Shown: piece by piece, positions 34,156 to 42,553 of the stretch | Layout: every line of letters starts with the position of its first letter | How positions within the stretch are numbered: position 1 is the stretch's first letter | Origin: Absicoccus porci | GTDB lineage: Bacteria > Bacillota_I > Bacilli_A > Erysipelotrichales > Erysipelotrichaceae | Length of the DNA: 42,583 bases | Assembly (NCBI RefSeq): GCF_003725415.1 | Contig: NZ_RJQC01000001.1 | Location: 1 to 42,583 of the forward strand | Reading direction: 5' to 3' | Notes under the pieces: generated by a model | Database searches by the model: none | The model's input: only the letters and a program-made list of their open reading frames with translations | What the model was told of the DNA's origin: nothing | Program-made: the position numbers and the translations under genes

Positions 34156-35193
34156 ATGAGTTTATTTAAAGGAAAAACATTAATGATAACTGGTGGAACT
34201 GGTTCATTTGGAAATGCAGTTTTAAATCGTTTCCTTAAAACAGATATTGGAGAAATCCGTATCTTTTCGCGAGATGAAAAGAAGCAGGATGATATGCGAC
34301 ATGATTTTCAAGCGAGAATGCCGGAAGTAGCCGATAAAATCAAATTTTATATTGGAGATGTCCGTGATTTACAGTCTGTAAGAGCTGCAATGCCAGGTGT
34401 AGATTATATCTTTCATGCAGCAGCTTTAAAGCAGGTGCCATCATGTGAGTTCTTCCCGATGGAAGCAGTCCGCACAAATGTAATTGGAACAGAGAATGTA
34501 TTGACTGCAGCAATTGAAGCAGGGGTTGAATCTGTTATCTGTCTTTCAACAGATAAGGCAGCGTATCCGATTAATGCAATGGGAATTACAAAAGCAATCG
34601 AAGAAAAAGTTGCAGTTGCAAAATCCAGAATGTCTGGAAAAACAAAGATTTGTTGTACCCGTTATGGAAATGTTATGTGCAGTCGTGGATCAGTTATTCC
34701 ACTTTGGATTGATCAGATTAAGCGGGGAAATCCAATTACTGTGACAGAGCCATCTATGACACGTTTTATTATGAGCCTGGAGGAAGCTGTTGACCTTGTA
34801 TTATTTGCATTTGAGCATGGCGAGAATGGAGATCTTCTGATTCAGAAAGCTCCAGCTTGTACAATTCAGACACAGGCTGAAGCAGTGTGTGAGCTGTTTG
34901 GTGGCAAAAAAGAGGATATTAAGGTAATTGGTATTCGTCATGGAGAGAAGATGTATGAAACACTTCTTACAAATGAAGAATGTGCGAAAGCTGTTGACAT
35001 GGGAAATTTCTATCGTGTTCCGGCCGACAATCGAGGTCTGAATTATGATAAATACTTCAAAGACGGCGATGAGAAGAGAAATACTCTGACAGAGTTTAAT
35101 TCTAATAATACTAAGAGATTAAATTTGGAAGAAACAAAAGAAAAGATTGCTTCTTTGGCATATATTCAGGCTGAACTTGCAAAGATGGAATAG
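34156..35193 (+). CDS. capE: UDP-GlcNAc 4,6-dehydratase/5-epimerase (CapE/FnlA)
   Basis: A 345-residue soluble SDR enzyme. GGTGSFG (13-19) binds NADP, TDK is at 132-134 and MGITK at 142-146, with Met in place of the catalytic Tyr. SRDEKKQDDMRHDF, RYGNVMCSRGSVIPLW and GIRHGEKMYETLLT are diagnostic of CapE/FnlA/WbjB rather than of the membrane PglF type. It starts UDP-N-acetyl-L-fucosamine synthesis by removing C6 oxygen and inverting C5. The later enzymes CapF and CapG lie downstream in the same direction but are split from it by two genes of unknown function. Strong AAAAGGAG site. Confidence 0.92.
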   Translation: MSLFKGKTLMITGGTGSFGNAVLNRFLKTDIGEIRIFSRDEKKQDDMRHDFQARMPEVADKIKFYIGDVRDLQSVRAAMPGVDYIFHAAALKQVPSCEFFPMEAVRTNVIGTENVLTAAIEAGVESVICLSTDKAAYPINAMGITKAIEEKVAVAKSRMSGKTKICCTRYGNVMCSRGSVIPLWIDQIKRGNPITVTEPSMTRFIMSLEEAVDLVLFAFEHGENGDLLIQKAPACTIQTQAEAVCELFGGKKEDIKVIGIRHGEKMYETLLTNEECAKAVDMGNFYRVPADNRGLNYDKYFKDGDEKRNTLTEFNSNNTKRLNLEETKEKIASLAYIQAELAKME

Positions 35194-35210
35194 TAATAAA
35201 TACATATAAC

Positions 35211-35223
35211 GGAAGGGGGGGAG
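35211..35223 (+). promoter_or_regulatory. Ribosome-site region containing a G7 tract
   Basis: GGAA followed by seven G (35215-35221) and AG lies 5-16 bases before the ATG at 35227. A slip in this tract would change the spacing between the ribosome site and the start codon. Confidence 0.55.
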
Positions 35224-35226
35224 TGC

Positions 35227-35757
35227 ATGATGAGCGAAAATTCAAATTTTGATGTTAATGTAGAACGCATATATGATAATCTGGAACTGTTGGAGAAGGG
35301 ACATGTTTATGAACTGCAAAAAACTCCGGGAATACCGAAATGTGCAACATTAGCAAGTCGAATAAGAGATGATGTAGATGTGATTGTTAAAGCACTTGAT
35401 GAAAAGGAAGATATGGAAGCTACAGACGAGGAACAGTTTAATTTACTTGCAAAATTATTGGGTGGTTTATATGCGGAATTTTCATTACTGGCAAAAAAAC
35501 AACCAGATGCCTTAACGAATGCATTTAAGACGAGTCGAGTCAATCGTGTGCTTTCTCCTCTGAAACAGATAATGGCATCAGAAGATTCTACACAGTATTT
35601 GGATTTATTACAGGAAGCTGATGATGGACAGGCGAATGGAAAAGGAAGAAGCACATATAGTGATGCGGTAATTATAATGAGCCAGTACAAAACTGCCTGT
35701 GATGAGTTTAGATTAAAATACTTTAACAAAGGCTGGGACATGCTGTGGCAGAGATGA
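35227..35757 (+). CDS. Unknown small helical protein paired with a PD-(D/E)XK protein
   Basis: A 176-residue acidic protein, not recognised. It is predicted mostly helical, with no signal peptide or membrane segment and no visible catalytic motif. Notable parts are NVERIYDNLELLEKGHVYELQ at the N-terminus, the charged helix IVKALDEKEDMEATDEEQFNLLAKLLGGL, and AYKTACDEFRLKYFNK-like sequence near the C-terminus (MSQYKTACDEFRLKYF). The next gene begins 13 bases after its stop with its own GAGGAG, so the two form an operon inserted between capE and capG. Either of two adjacent ATGs (35227, 35230) may be used. It could be a partner, chaperone or immunity/antitoxin-type protein for its neighbour; this is inference from layout only. 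Confidence 0.72.
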   Translation: MMSENSNFDVNVERIYDNLELLEKGHVYELQKTPGIPKCATLASRIRDDVDVIVKALDEKEDMEATDEEQFNLLAKLLGGLYAEFSLLAKKQPDALTNAFKTSRVNRVLSPLKQIMASEDSTQYLDLLQEADDGQANGKGRSTYSDAVIIMSQYKTACDEFRLKYFNKGWDMLWQR

Positions 35758-35770
35758 GGAGCTTTAAAAA

Positions 35771-37164
35771 ATGCTGTTATCAGATTATTTGAAAATAGGA
35801 GAAGCATTGGAGAACATAGGTGTATTTGATCCTGTTCTGGATAAGGATAATGCTTTTTTTTAATATCCAGAGATTGAAAGAAACAACTACTCCAGAATTT
35901 GAAGGCTCTTATGATAGAATCAATGATTTTTTTCGGAAAATCATAAAATTGTTGGATCGTGCAGAACAGAAAAACGTAAAAGATACATATTTTCGGGCTG
36001 CACTTGACATATTCAAGTTCTCAGAAGTAAATGGCATTTGTCTGGGCTTTGGAGAGAAAGCACCCGGATCAGGATTTGGAGCTAAAATATCAAAAATGGT
36101 GCTAGAAACAGCATATGATATAGTTAAGGCAGGAATTGAAGATCCGGAGTTTTTTCAACTGTTACCATTGTTCCAGGATAATGTTGGTCCTGATCGTTTA
36201 AGCGATATGATTGCAACATTGATTTTACCAGACATACAGGCATATACGGAGAGAGTGAACCAACAACTTGGAATTACAATAAATAATTATCCAGATAAGC
36301 TGTTTAATAATGGTTTATTATGCAACCCGGAAAAAGGATATGAAAATACTTTTGCTTCCGACAGAAATATTGCATAAATTGCCGGTAGCAAAATCATGGA
36401 AAGAAATAGATTCAGTCATTGTAGAGAATAATACAATTCGTGCTATGGTGAATAATGAGGTGGCAGAACACTGGACACAATGGGCTGCTACTGATCGTAA
36501 ATATTATTTACGAGAGAAGATATTTAAAGATTCGGAAAAGTGTAAGCAGGTTATCGAGGCGTACCGAGAAGAAAAATTGGACGCATACAATCCGGAAGAA
36601 CAGATAGATTATTTTCTTGCTAAATTATGGCAGAGAATAGAGAAAAGTGGAATATCATGGTTGTCAAAACATAAAGACAGCGAAATTGATAGCAAAGCTG
36701 CTTCACTTGAGATTTTAAATCTTTTCAAAAATTGGGTAGAATATAATAGAGGCTGGGAAGTCATACTAAGTGCTGGAACTCAGAAGCGTGAAAAAATTGT
36801 GCAGCGAGTGATTCACTTATCTGGTATAGCCTATATTAAGGCAAATAATTTAAGCCTAAGTTGTGAAGCTGATGAGGGTAGAGGACCGGTGGACTTCAAA
36901 ATTAGCCGAGGACAGGATATAACGGTTATAGAAGTAAAATTATCTTCTAATGGTCAGTATATGCATGGATATGACACGCAGGTGGAGGAATATGCAAAAG
37001 CTGAACAGACGGATAATATGGTTTATGTATTGGTTGACGTTGGAAATCCAGTAAAGGTAAAAAAACTTCTTGATCGTTATAATCGAGATATAGATGAAGG
37101 TAAAAAAGTTCCAGAAGTAATCATGATAGATTCGACAAGTAAGGAATCTGCAAGCATTACATAA
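35771..37164 (+). pseudogene. PD-(D/E)XK nuclease-core protein of unknown function, two frameshifts
   Basis: ATG 35771 follows GAGGAG and begins MLLSDYLKIGEALENIGVFDPVLDKDNAFF. The frame then breaks at the T8 run 35854-35861 and resumes one base over with NIQRLKETTTPEFEGSYDRI. It breaks again at the A5 run 36331-36335 and resumes as DMKILLLPTEILHKLPVAKSW. Removing one base at each run gives exactly 464 codons. The N-terminal half is helical with GFGEKAPGSGFGAK. The C-terminal half has RGPVDFKI (Asp at 36892) and IEVKLS (Glu at 36931, Lys at 36937), the PD-(D/E)XK pattern, then QVEEYAKAE. This suggests a nucleic-acid-cutting protein, perhaps in defence or mobile DNA. As sequenced, 36340 could still start a 274-residue piece with the nuclease core. 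Confidence 0.65.
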
Positions 37165-37217
37165 TAGGAATTAAGATATGTATGATAAATATTCAAAGAA
37201 AGAGATTGTGAATAATA

Positions 37218-38396
37218 ATGGGAACATATGATACTGTAAAATGGAAAGAAAATGGAAAGTTAAAATTGTTAATTATTGTAGGAACCAGACCAGAAATTAT
37301 CCGTTTGGCTGCTGTAATTAATAAAACTCGTAAATATTTCGATGTGATTCTTGCCCATACAGGACAGAATTATGATTATAACTTAAATGGTGTATTTTTT
37401 AAGGACTTAAAGCTGGAGAATCCGGAAGTATATTTGAACGCTGTTGGAGCAGATCTTGGAGAAACTTGTGGAAATATTATTGCACAGAGCTATAAGCTGA
37501 TGGCAGAGATTAAACCAGATGCAGTGCTGGTTCTTGGAGATACTAATAGTTGTTTGTCAGTGATTGGTGCGAAGAGATTGCATATTCCGATTTTTCATAT
37601 GGAGGCAGGTAATCGCTGCAAGGATGAGTGTCTTCCGGAAGAAACAAATAGACGTATTGTAGATATTATTTCTGATGTGAATATGGCATATTCTGAACAT
37701 GCTCGTAGATATTTGGCAGATTGTGGTTTGCCAAAGGAGCGTACATATGTGACTGGATCACCTATGGCAGAGGTATTACATAACAATTTAGCAGAAATTG
37801 AAGCATCGGATATTCATAGTAAACTTGGTTTGGAAAAAGGAAAGTATATACTTCTTTCAGCGCATCGTGAAGAAAATATTGATACAGAAAAGAATTTCTT
37901 ATCTTTGTTTAATGCAATAAATAAACTGGCTGAGAAGTATAATATGCCAATTTTATATTCATGCCATCCTAGAAGTAAAAAGAGAATTGAATCTACAGGA
38001 TTTAAACTTGATCCGAGAGTGATTCAGCATGAGCCACTTGGATTCCATGATTATAATTGCCTGCAGATGAATGCATTTGCAGTAGTGTCAGATTCTGGAA
38101 CATTACCGGAAGAAAGTAGCTTCTTTACATCGGTGGGACATCCTTTCCCTGCTGTATGTATCCGTACATCAACAGAACGTCCGGAAGCATTGGATAAAGC
38201 ATGTTTTATTCTTTCAGGAATTGATGAAAAAGGATTGTTACAGTCTGTTGATATTGCAGTCGAAATGAACAGAGCAGGAGATTATGGTGTCCCAGTTCCA
38301 GATTATATTGAAGAAAATGTTAGTTCAAAAGTTGTAAAAATTATTCAGAGCTATACTGGTGTTGTTAATAAAATGGTTTGGAGAAAAGAAGTGTAA
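37218..38396 (+). CDS. capG: UDP-GlcNAc 2-epimerase-type enzyme (CapG/FnlC)
   Basis: A 392-residue WecB-fold enzyme for the last step to UDP-N-acetyl-L-fucosamine, inverting C2. GTRPEIIRL, VLGDTNSCLS, HMEAGNRCKDECLPEETNRR, SAHREENID and SDSGTLPEESSFF are the family blocks. The start is uncertain. ATG 37218 has no good ribosome site. ATG 37178 has AGGAA eight bases upstream and reads MYDKYSKKEIVNNNG in a frame that joins this one if one G is removed from GGG at 37220-37222, giving 405 residues and a natural lead-in to TYDTVKW. So the gene is either slightly shortened or carries another one-base insertion. Catalytic regions are intact. Confidence 0.88.
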   Translation: MGTYDTVKWKENGKLKLLIIVGTRPEIIRLAAVINKTRKYFDVILAHTGQNYDYNLNGVFFKDLKLENPEVYLNAVGADLGETCGNIIAQSYKLMAEIKPDAVLVLGDTNSCLSVIGAKRLHIPIFHMEAGNRCKDECLPEETNRRIVDIISDVNMAYSEHARRYLADCGLPKERTYVTGSPMAEVLHNNLAEIEASDIHSKLGLEKGKYILLSAHREENIDTEKNFLSLFNAINKLAEKYNMPILYSCHPRSKKRIESTGFKLDPRVIQHEPLGFHDYNCLQMNAFAVVSDSGTLPEESSFFTSVGHPFPAVCIRTSTERPEALDKACFILSGIDEKGLLQSVDIAVEMNRAGDYGVPVPDYIEENVSSKVVKIIQSYTGVVNKMVWRKEV

Positions 38397-38446
38397 ATGA
38401 AACGTTGCACTGGTTCTATAACAAATAAAACAAGGATGTGAGTTGT

Positions 38447-39643
38447 ATGAATATTTTGGTAACAGGTGCAAAAGGCATGGTAGGCACAGCGCTAGTAAAT
38501 AATTTAAAAAATATCCGGGATAACAAAAATAGGACAAGACCGAATATTTCAATAGAAGATATATATGAGTATGATCTTGATTCAACGCCAGAAGAATTAG
38601 ATCAGTATTGTCAAAAAGCTGATTTTGTATTTAATCTGGCGGGAGTAAATCGTCCTGAAAATCCAGAAGATTTTATGAAAGGCAATTTTGGTTTTGCTTC
38701 TATTTTATTAGATACATTAAAAAAATATAATAATAAAGCTACGATTATGTTGTCTTCTTCTGTACAAGCTACATTGGCTGGTCGTTTTGGAAATAGCGAA
38801 TATGGTCGTTCGAAAAAAGCAGGTGAAGAATTATTCTTTGAATATGGAAAAGAAACAGGTGCTAAAGTAGCTGTATATCGTTTTCCTAATCTAATGGGGC
38901 ATTCTAGGCCTAAATATAACTCGGCAGTTTCAACTTTTTGTTGGGCTATTGCCAATGATAAACCTTTTACGGTTAATGATAGAAACACAGAATTAGAACT
39001 TCTTTATATTGATGATTTAATCGGAGGTATGTTTGACTTATTAGAGGGAAAAGAAACACATTGTGAATATGATGGTGTAGAAACAGTAGTCAAAGAGAAT
39101 GGTAGATATTGTTGTGTTCCGGTAACGCATAAAGTTACATTGGGAGAAATTGTTGATTTATTACAACAATTTAAGAAACAACCAGCCAATTTAATGATGC
39201 CTAAAATGCCAAATGGTAGTTTTTCAAAGAAGTTATTTAGCTTATATCTTACATATTTACCAAAGGATAAATTCAAATATTCATTAAAAATGAACTGTGA
39301 TGATCGAGGATCATTTACAGAACTTGTTCATACAGAAGATTGTGGTCAAGTAAGCATTAATATTAGTAAACCTGGTATTACTAAAGGCCAACATTGGCAT
39401 AATAGTAAATGGGAACAATTTATAGTAGTGCATGGACATGGACTCATTCAAGAACGAAATATCAATACAGGTGAAATTATTGAATTTGAAGTGAGTGGAG
39501 ATAATATCGAATCGGTTTATATGGTTCCAGGATGGACACATAACATTATTAATCTATCAAAAACAGAGGATCTAGTAACCGTTATGACATGTAATGAAAT
39601 TTTTAATCCAGAGAAACCAGATACTTTTGGAGAAAATGTGTAA
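38447..39643 (+). CDS. capF: NADPH-dependent reductase with cupin domain (CapF/FnlB)
   Basis: A 398-residue bifunctional-looking protein. Residues 1-265 are an SDR domain (NILVTGAKGMVG, LAGVNRPENPEDF, YGRSKKAGEELFFEYGKETG). Residues 280-398 are a cupin domain (DDRGSFTELV, ITKGQHWHNSKWEQFIVVHG, VPGWTHNIINLS) with a metal-binding His set. CapF reduces the 4-keto intermediate between CapE and CapG. ATG 38447 is used with AGGATG upstream. Arginine codons here mix CGT/CGA with AGA, unlike the AT-rich genes before it, so the right edge of the foreign DNA may lie near or within this gene. Confidence 0.91.
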   Translation: MNILVTGAKGMVGTALVNNLKNIRDNKNRTRPNISIEDIYEYDLDSTPEELDQYCQKADFVFNLAGVNRPENPEDFMKGNFGFASILLDTLKKYNNKATIMLSSSVQATLAGRFGNSEYGRSKKAGEELFFEYGKETGAKVAVYRFPNLMGHSRPKYNSAVSTFCWAIANDKPFTVNDRNTELELLYIDDLIGGMFDLLEGKETHCEYDGVETVVKENGRYCCVPVTHKVTLGEIVDLLQQFKKQPANLMMPKMPNGSFSKKLFSLYLTYLPKDKFKYSLKMNCDDRGSFTELVHTEDCGQVSINISKPGITKGQHWHNSKWEQFIVVHGHGLIQERNINTGEIIEFEVSGDNIESVYMVPGWTHNIINLSKTEDLVTVMTCNEIFNPEKPDTFGENV

Positions 39644-39658
39644 AGCGAATATTCCAAG

Positions 39659-39722
39659 GTGGCGGAGCCACTCAATCCACGAAAAATGAGCCACTTCAAC
39701 GATGTCCTGAAGTGGCTTTGTG
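39659..39722. terminator. Bidirectional terminator between capF and the dehydrogenase gene
   Basis: A small GTGGC/GCCAC stem (39659-39671) is followed by a perfect 10-bp stem, AGCCACTTCA (39689-39698) with TGAAGTGGCT (39708-39717). The minus strand has a U-rich tail after it (complement of AAAAATG at 39682-39688), so it mainly serves the convergent dehydrogenase gene. Confidence 0.78.
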
Positions 39723-39736
39723 AACTCGCTCTTATT

Positions 39737-41209
39737 TTAATCCCTTTTAAAGATATCTCGTGTATAGACTTTGTCTTGTACATCATCCAAACATGTATCA
39801 TATCTATTGGCGATAATGGCTTGGCTTTGCTTCTTGAATTTCTTTAGGTTATTCACAACTCTTGATCCAAAGAATGTTTCACCATTTTTCAAAGTCGGTT
39901 CATAAATGATGACTTTGGCACCTTTGGCTTTGATTCGTTTCATGACACCTTGGATAGAGGATTGTCTGAAATTATCAGAATTGGATTTCATTGTTAGTCG
40001 ATATACACCAATGACACATTCTTTTTCTTGATTAGGCGAATAATCACCTTGAGAATAATAATCATAGTATCCGACCATATGTAATACTTGATCAGCAATA
40101 AAGTCTTTTCTGGTTCGATTACTTTCTACAATGGCAGAAATCATGTTTTGTGGGACATCATTGAAGTTAGCTAGTAGTTGTTTAGTGTCTTTGGGTAGGC
40201 AATAACCGCCATAGCCAAAACTAGGATTGTTGTAGTGATTTCCAATACGAGAATCTAGACATACACCATCAATGATTTCTTTGGTATTTAATCCTTTAGA
40301 TTCTGCATAGGTATCCAATTCATTAAAATAGGAAACTCGAAGGGCTAAATAGGTATTCGCAAATAATTTAACAGCTTCGGCTTCGGTAAATCCCATAAAT
40401 AAGGTATCAATATTTTCTTTGATGGCACCTTGTTGTAGAAGTTTCGCAAAGATATGTGCTTTTTCTTTGGAATCTTCATCACAAGATACAATGATGCGAG
40501 ATGGATATAAATTATCATATAATGCTTTGGATTCTCTTAAAAATTCGGGACTAAAGATAATATTTTTTGTATTGTATTTTTTTCGAATTGACTTAGTATA
40601 GCCAACTGGAATGGTGGATTTAATGACCATCATAGCTTCTGGATTCACTTTTAAGACCAATTCAATGACAGATTCTACAGCTGAACAATCAAAGAAATTT
40701 TTTTTACTATCATAGTTGGTTGGTGCAGCAATTACGACAAAATCGGCATTTTTATAAGCTTTTTCACCATCTAATGTAGCCGTTAAATCTAAATCCTTTT
40801 CCGCTAAATATCTTTCAATATATTCATCTTGAATAGGCGATTTTCTTTGATTGATCATTTCTACTTTTTCTTCAATGATATCTACAGCCGTAACATGATT
40901 GTGTTGCGATAATAATGTTGCAATAGATAAACCAACATAACCTGTACCTGCAATCGCAATGTTGTATCGTTTATCAAGTGTTGGTTTCTTTATTGGTTCT
41001 TCTTCAAATAAATCAATCACTTCAAAATGTAAAGTTTGGGCAATATTCTCCAATTGATCAATCGAAGGAATATAATCTAAATTCTCAATTCGAGAAATCA
41101 TTCCTCGATGAATCCCGGTTAATTGAGCTAATTGATTTTGTGTTAATTGTTGTTCTTTTCGTTTGGCAATAATGGTATCTGCCATTTTTTTATAAGAAAT
41201 TTTTTTCAT
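39737..41209 (-). CDS. UDP-glucose/nucleotide-sugar dehydrogenase with N-terminal XRE helix-turn-helix
   Basis: A 490-residue fusion. Residues 7-68 are an XRE/Cro-type DNA-binding domain ([35 protein letters not shown], then [13 protein letters not shown]). From residue 81 it is a full UDP-glucose dehydrogenase: GTGYVG (88-93) for [25 protein letters not shown] and [12 protein letters not shown] with catalytic Cys337. It would oxidise UDP-glucose (or a related UDP-sugar) to the uronic acid for surface polymers. The junction has no frameshift, and TTTGGAG lies before the ATG at 41209. Ordinary Ugd is about 390-450 residues with no such domain. The obvious idea is an enzyme that regulates its own or the capsule promoter; this is inference. 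Confidence 0.9.
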   Translation of the reverse strand: MKKISYKKMADTIIAKRKEQQLTQNQLAQLTGIHRGMISRIENLDYIPSIDQLENIAQTLHFEVIDLFEEEPIKKPTLDKRYNIAIAGTGYVGLSIATLLSQHNHVTAVDIIEEKVEMINQRKSPIQDEYIERYLAEKDLDLTATLDGEKAYKNADFVVIAAPTNYDSKKNFFDCSAVESVIELVLKVNPEAMMVIKSTIPVGYTKSIRKKYNTKNIIFSPEFLRESKALYDNLYPSRIIVSCDEDSKEKAHIFAKLLQQGAIKENIDTLFMGFTEAEAVKLFANTYLALRVSYFNELDTYAESKGLNTKEIIDGVCLDSRIGNHYNNPSFGYGGYCLPKDTKQLLANFNDVPQNMISAIVESNRTRKDFIADQVLHMVGYYDYYSQGDYSPNQEKECVIGVYRLTMKSNSDNFRQSSIQGVMKRIKAKGAKVIIYEPTLKNGETFFGSRVVNNLKKFKKQSQAIIANRYDTCLDDVQDKVYTRDIFKRD

Positions 41210-41233
41210 GTATTTTCTCCAAATCTATAAATA

Positions 41234-41262
41234 AACTTAAACAATTCTAAGTCATATGTCAA
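41234..41262 (-). promoter_or_regulatory. Candidate promoter of the XRE-dehydrogenase gene
   Basis: On the minus strand TTGACA (41262-41257) is followed by a 17-base spacer and TAAGTT (41239-41234), a perfect -35 with a poor -10. The rest of the 300-base gap is very AT-rich. Confidence 0.5.
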
Positions 41263-41299
41263 TAATAATGTTTAAAATAATAAAACACAGTCACAATTT

Positions 41300-41392
41300 A
41301 ATTATAAATGTCATTAATAATAGAATTATATGATGAATTATAAATCTGTCACACATCTTATTCCTATTAAAATAATATGATAAATATGATAA
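41300..41392. repeat. Short direct repeats in the dehydrogenase/DUF2971 intergenic gap
   Basis: AATTATAAATGTCA (41300-41313) recurs as AATTATAAATCTGTCA (41336-41351) with a two-base insertion, and ATATGATAA is repeated exactly in tandem (41375-41383, 41384-41392). These could be binding sites for the XRE domain; in such AT-rich DNA chance is also possible. No gene is seen between 41210 and 41509. Confidence 0.35.
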
Positions 41393-41509
41393 ATTATATG
41401 CATAACTCTATGGTATCATATAGTTGTATAAGAAGAGGCTAACAAAAATTGTCTTCCTATATGTATGACTGGTCTCTTTTAATATTTATGTAAAGTCAGG
41501 TGACAATCA

Positions 41510-42367
41510 ATGAATAAAAATGATTATGATCCATGGGGAATAAAAAATCTTGATCCACCAGAATATTTGTTCCATTATACAACTGTCGAATCTTTAGCAT
41601 TGATATTAAAGAGTCACAGTATAAAATTCAGTCCGTTAACAAATTTGGATGATTTAGAAGAAGCAAAATTTAATGATTTGAAAAAAATTGGAAATTATTG
41701 TTTTGTGAGTTCCTGGACAAATGAAGAAAAAGAAAGTATACCTATGTGGAAAATGTATACGGGAAAAGATAATGGCGTAAGAATAAAAATGAAGAGCCGA
41801 CCATTTAAACTATATGAGGACGAGTTAAATGATAATAGTTTTTTTAAAACATTAATACCTTTTCATTTATTGAAAGAACAAAATATTTTCTGCAAACAAT
41901 ATCAAGGTGGAGAAGGACCCTTTAAAGTTATATACACTGATGATGAAAACTGTCTTTATCCTAAGCTTATCGAACAAGGCAAAAACGAGTTATATTTTGG
42001 AATTGGTGAAATAGGAAAATATAAACGGACTGCTTGGAAATTTCAAAAAGAATATCGGTATATATTAAATATTTTTCCAATGAACATGAATGTATTCCCC
42101 GATGACAAAAATCAAATAAATCAATTTATGAAAAAAATAAATATAGAACTAAATCAAGCTATTAGGGGTGCTATGGAAGATTCTTTAGAAGAAAGCAACC
42201 AAAAATCCTTTTACTTAAAAATATCGGATGATGCATATGAGAATATTGAAATAACACTATCTCCTTTTATTAGTGATGGGAATAGAGCTATTGTAGATGT
42301 TTTAAAAGAAAAATATGCTCCAAATATGAAAATAAAAGAAAGTGATCTTTTCGAAAAAATACGTTAA
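41510..42367 (+). CDS. DUF2971 family protein
   Basis: A 285-residue soluble protein. Its N-terminus, PPEYLFHYTTVESLALILKSHSIKFSPLTNLDDLEE, is the hallmark of DUF2971, followed by CFVSSWTNEEKESIPMWKMYTGKDNGVRIKMK and WKFQKEYRYIL. The family has no settled activity; the H-Y-T-T opening and the W-x-M-Y block are its most conserved parts. Members often lie in defence or mobile regions. AGGTGA lies six bases before the ATG. It is flanked by the XRE-dehydrogenase gene (divergent) and a large hairpin, so it is probably transcribed alone. Confidence 0.82.
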   Translation: MNKNDYDPWGIKNLDPPEYLFHYTTVESLALILKSHSIKFSPLTNLDDLEEAKFNDLKKIGNYCFVSSWTNEEKESIPMWKMYTGKDNGVRIKMKSRPFKLYEDELNDNSFFKTLIPFHLLKEQNIFCKQYQGGEGPFKVIYTDDENCLYPKLIEQGKNELYFGIGEIGKYKRTAWKFQKEYRYILNIFPMNMNVFPDDKNQINQFMKKINIELNQAIRGAMEDSLEESNQKSFYLKISDDAYENIEITLSPFISDGNRAIVDVLKEKYAPNMKIKESDLFEKIR

Positions 42368-42500
42368 TATTTTTTGCCTTTACCAATAAGTATTGAATTC
42401 TAGGACGGTGCGGTGGAATCATAGATGTTATTTGCAGATGTCTTTATGTTGATTTTTTGAAAACTATGATCACTTCTTTTTTTAGAAGAGAGTGTAATCT

Positions 42501-42553
42501 AAACTGTGTAAGTTAGTTAGATGCGTACGGCTAACTAATGAACACAGTTTTTA
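42501..42553. terminator. Large nested hairpin near the window end, possibly near an IS end
   Basis: AAACTGTGT (42501-42509) pairs with ACACAGTTT (42542-42550), and inside it TTAGTTAG (42513-42520) pairs with CTAACTAA (42531-42538), leaving a 10-base loop. TTA follows. It can act as a terminator in either direction. The complementary reading TTACACAGTTTAGATTACACTC-like ends are reminiscent of IS256-family termini, but no transposase is inside the window. The 130 bases before it hold nothing recognisable. Confidence 0.6.
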
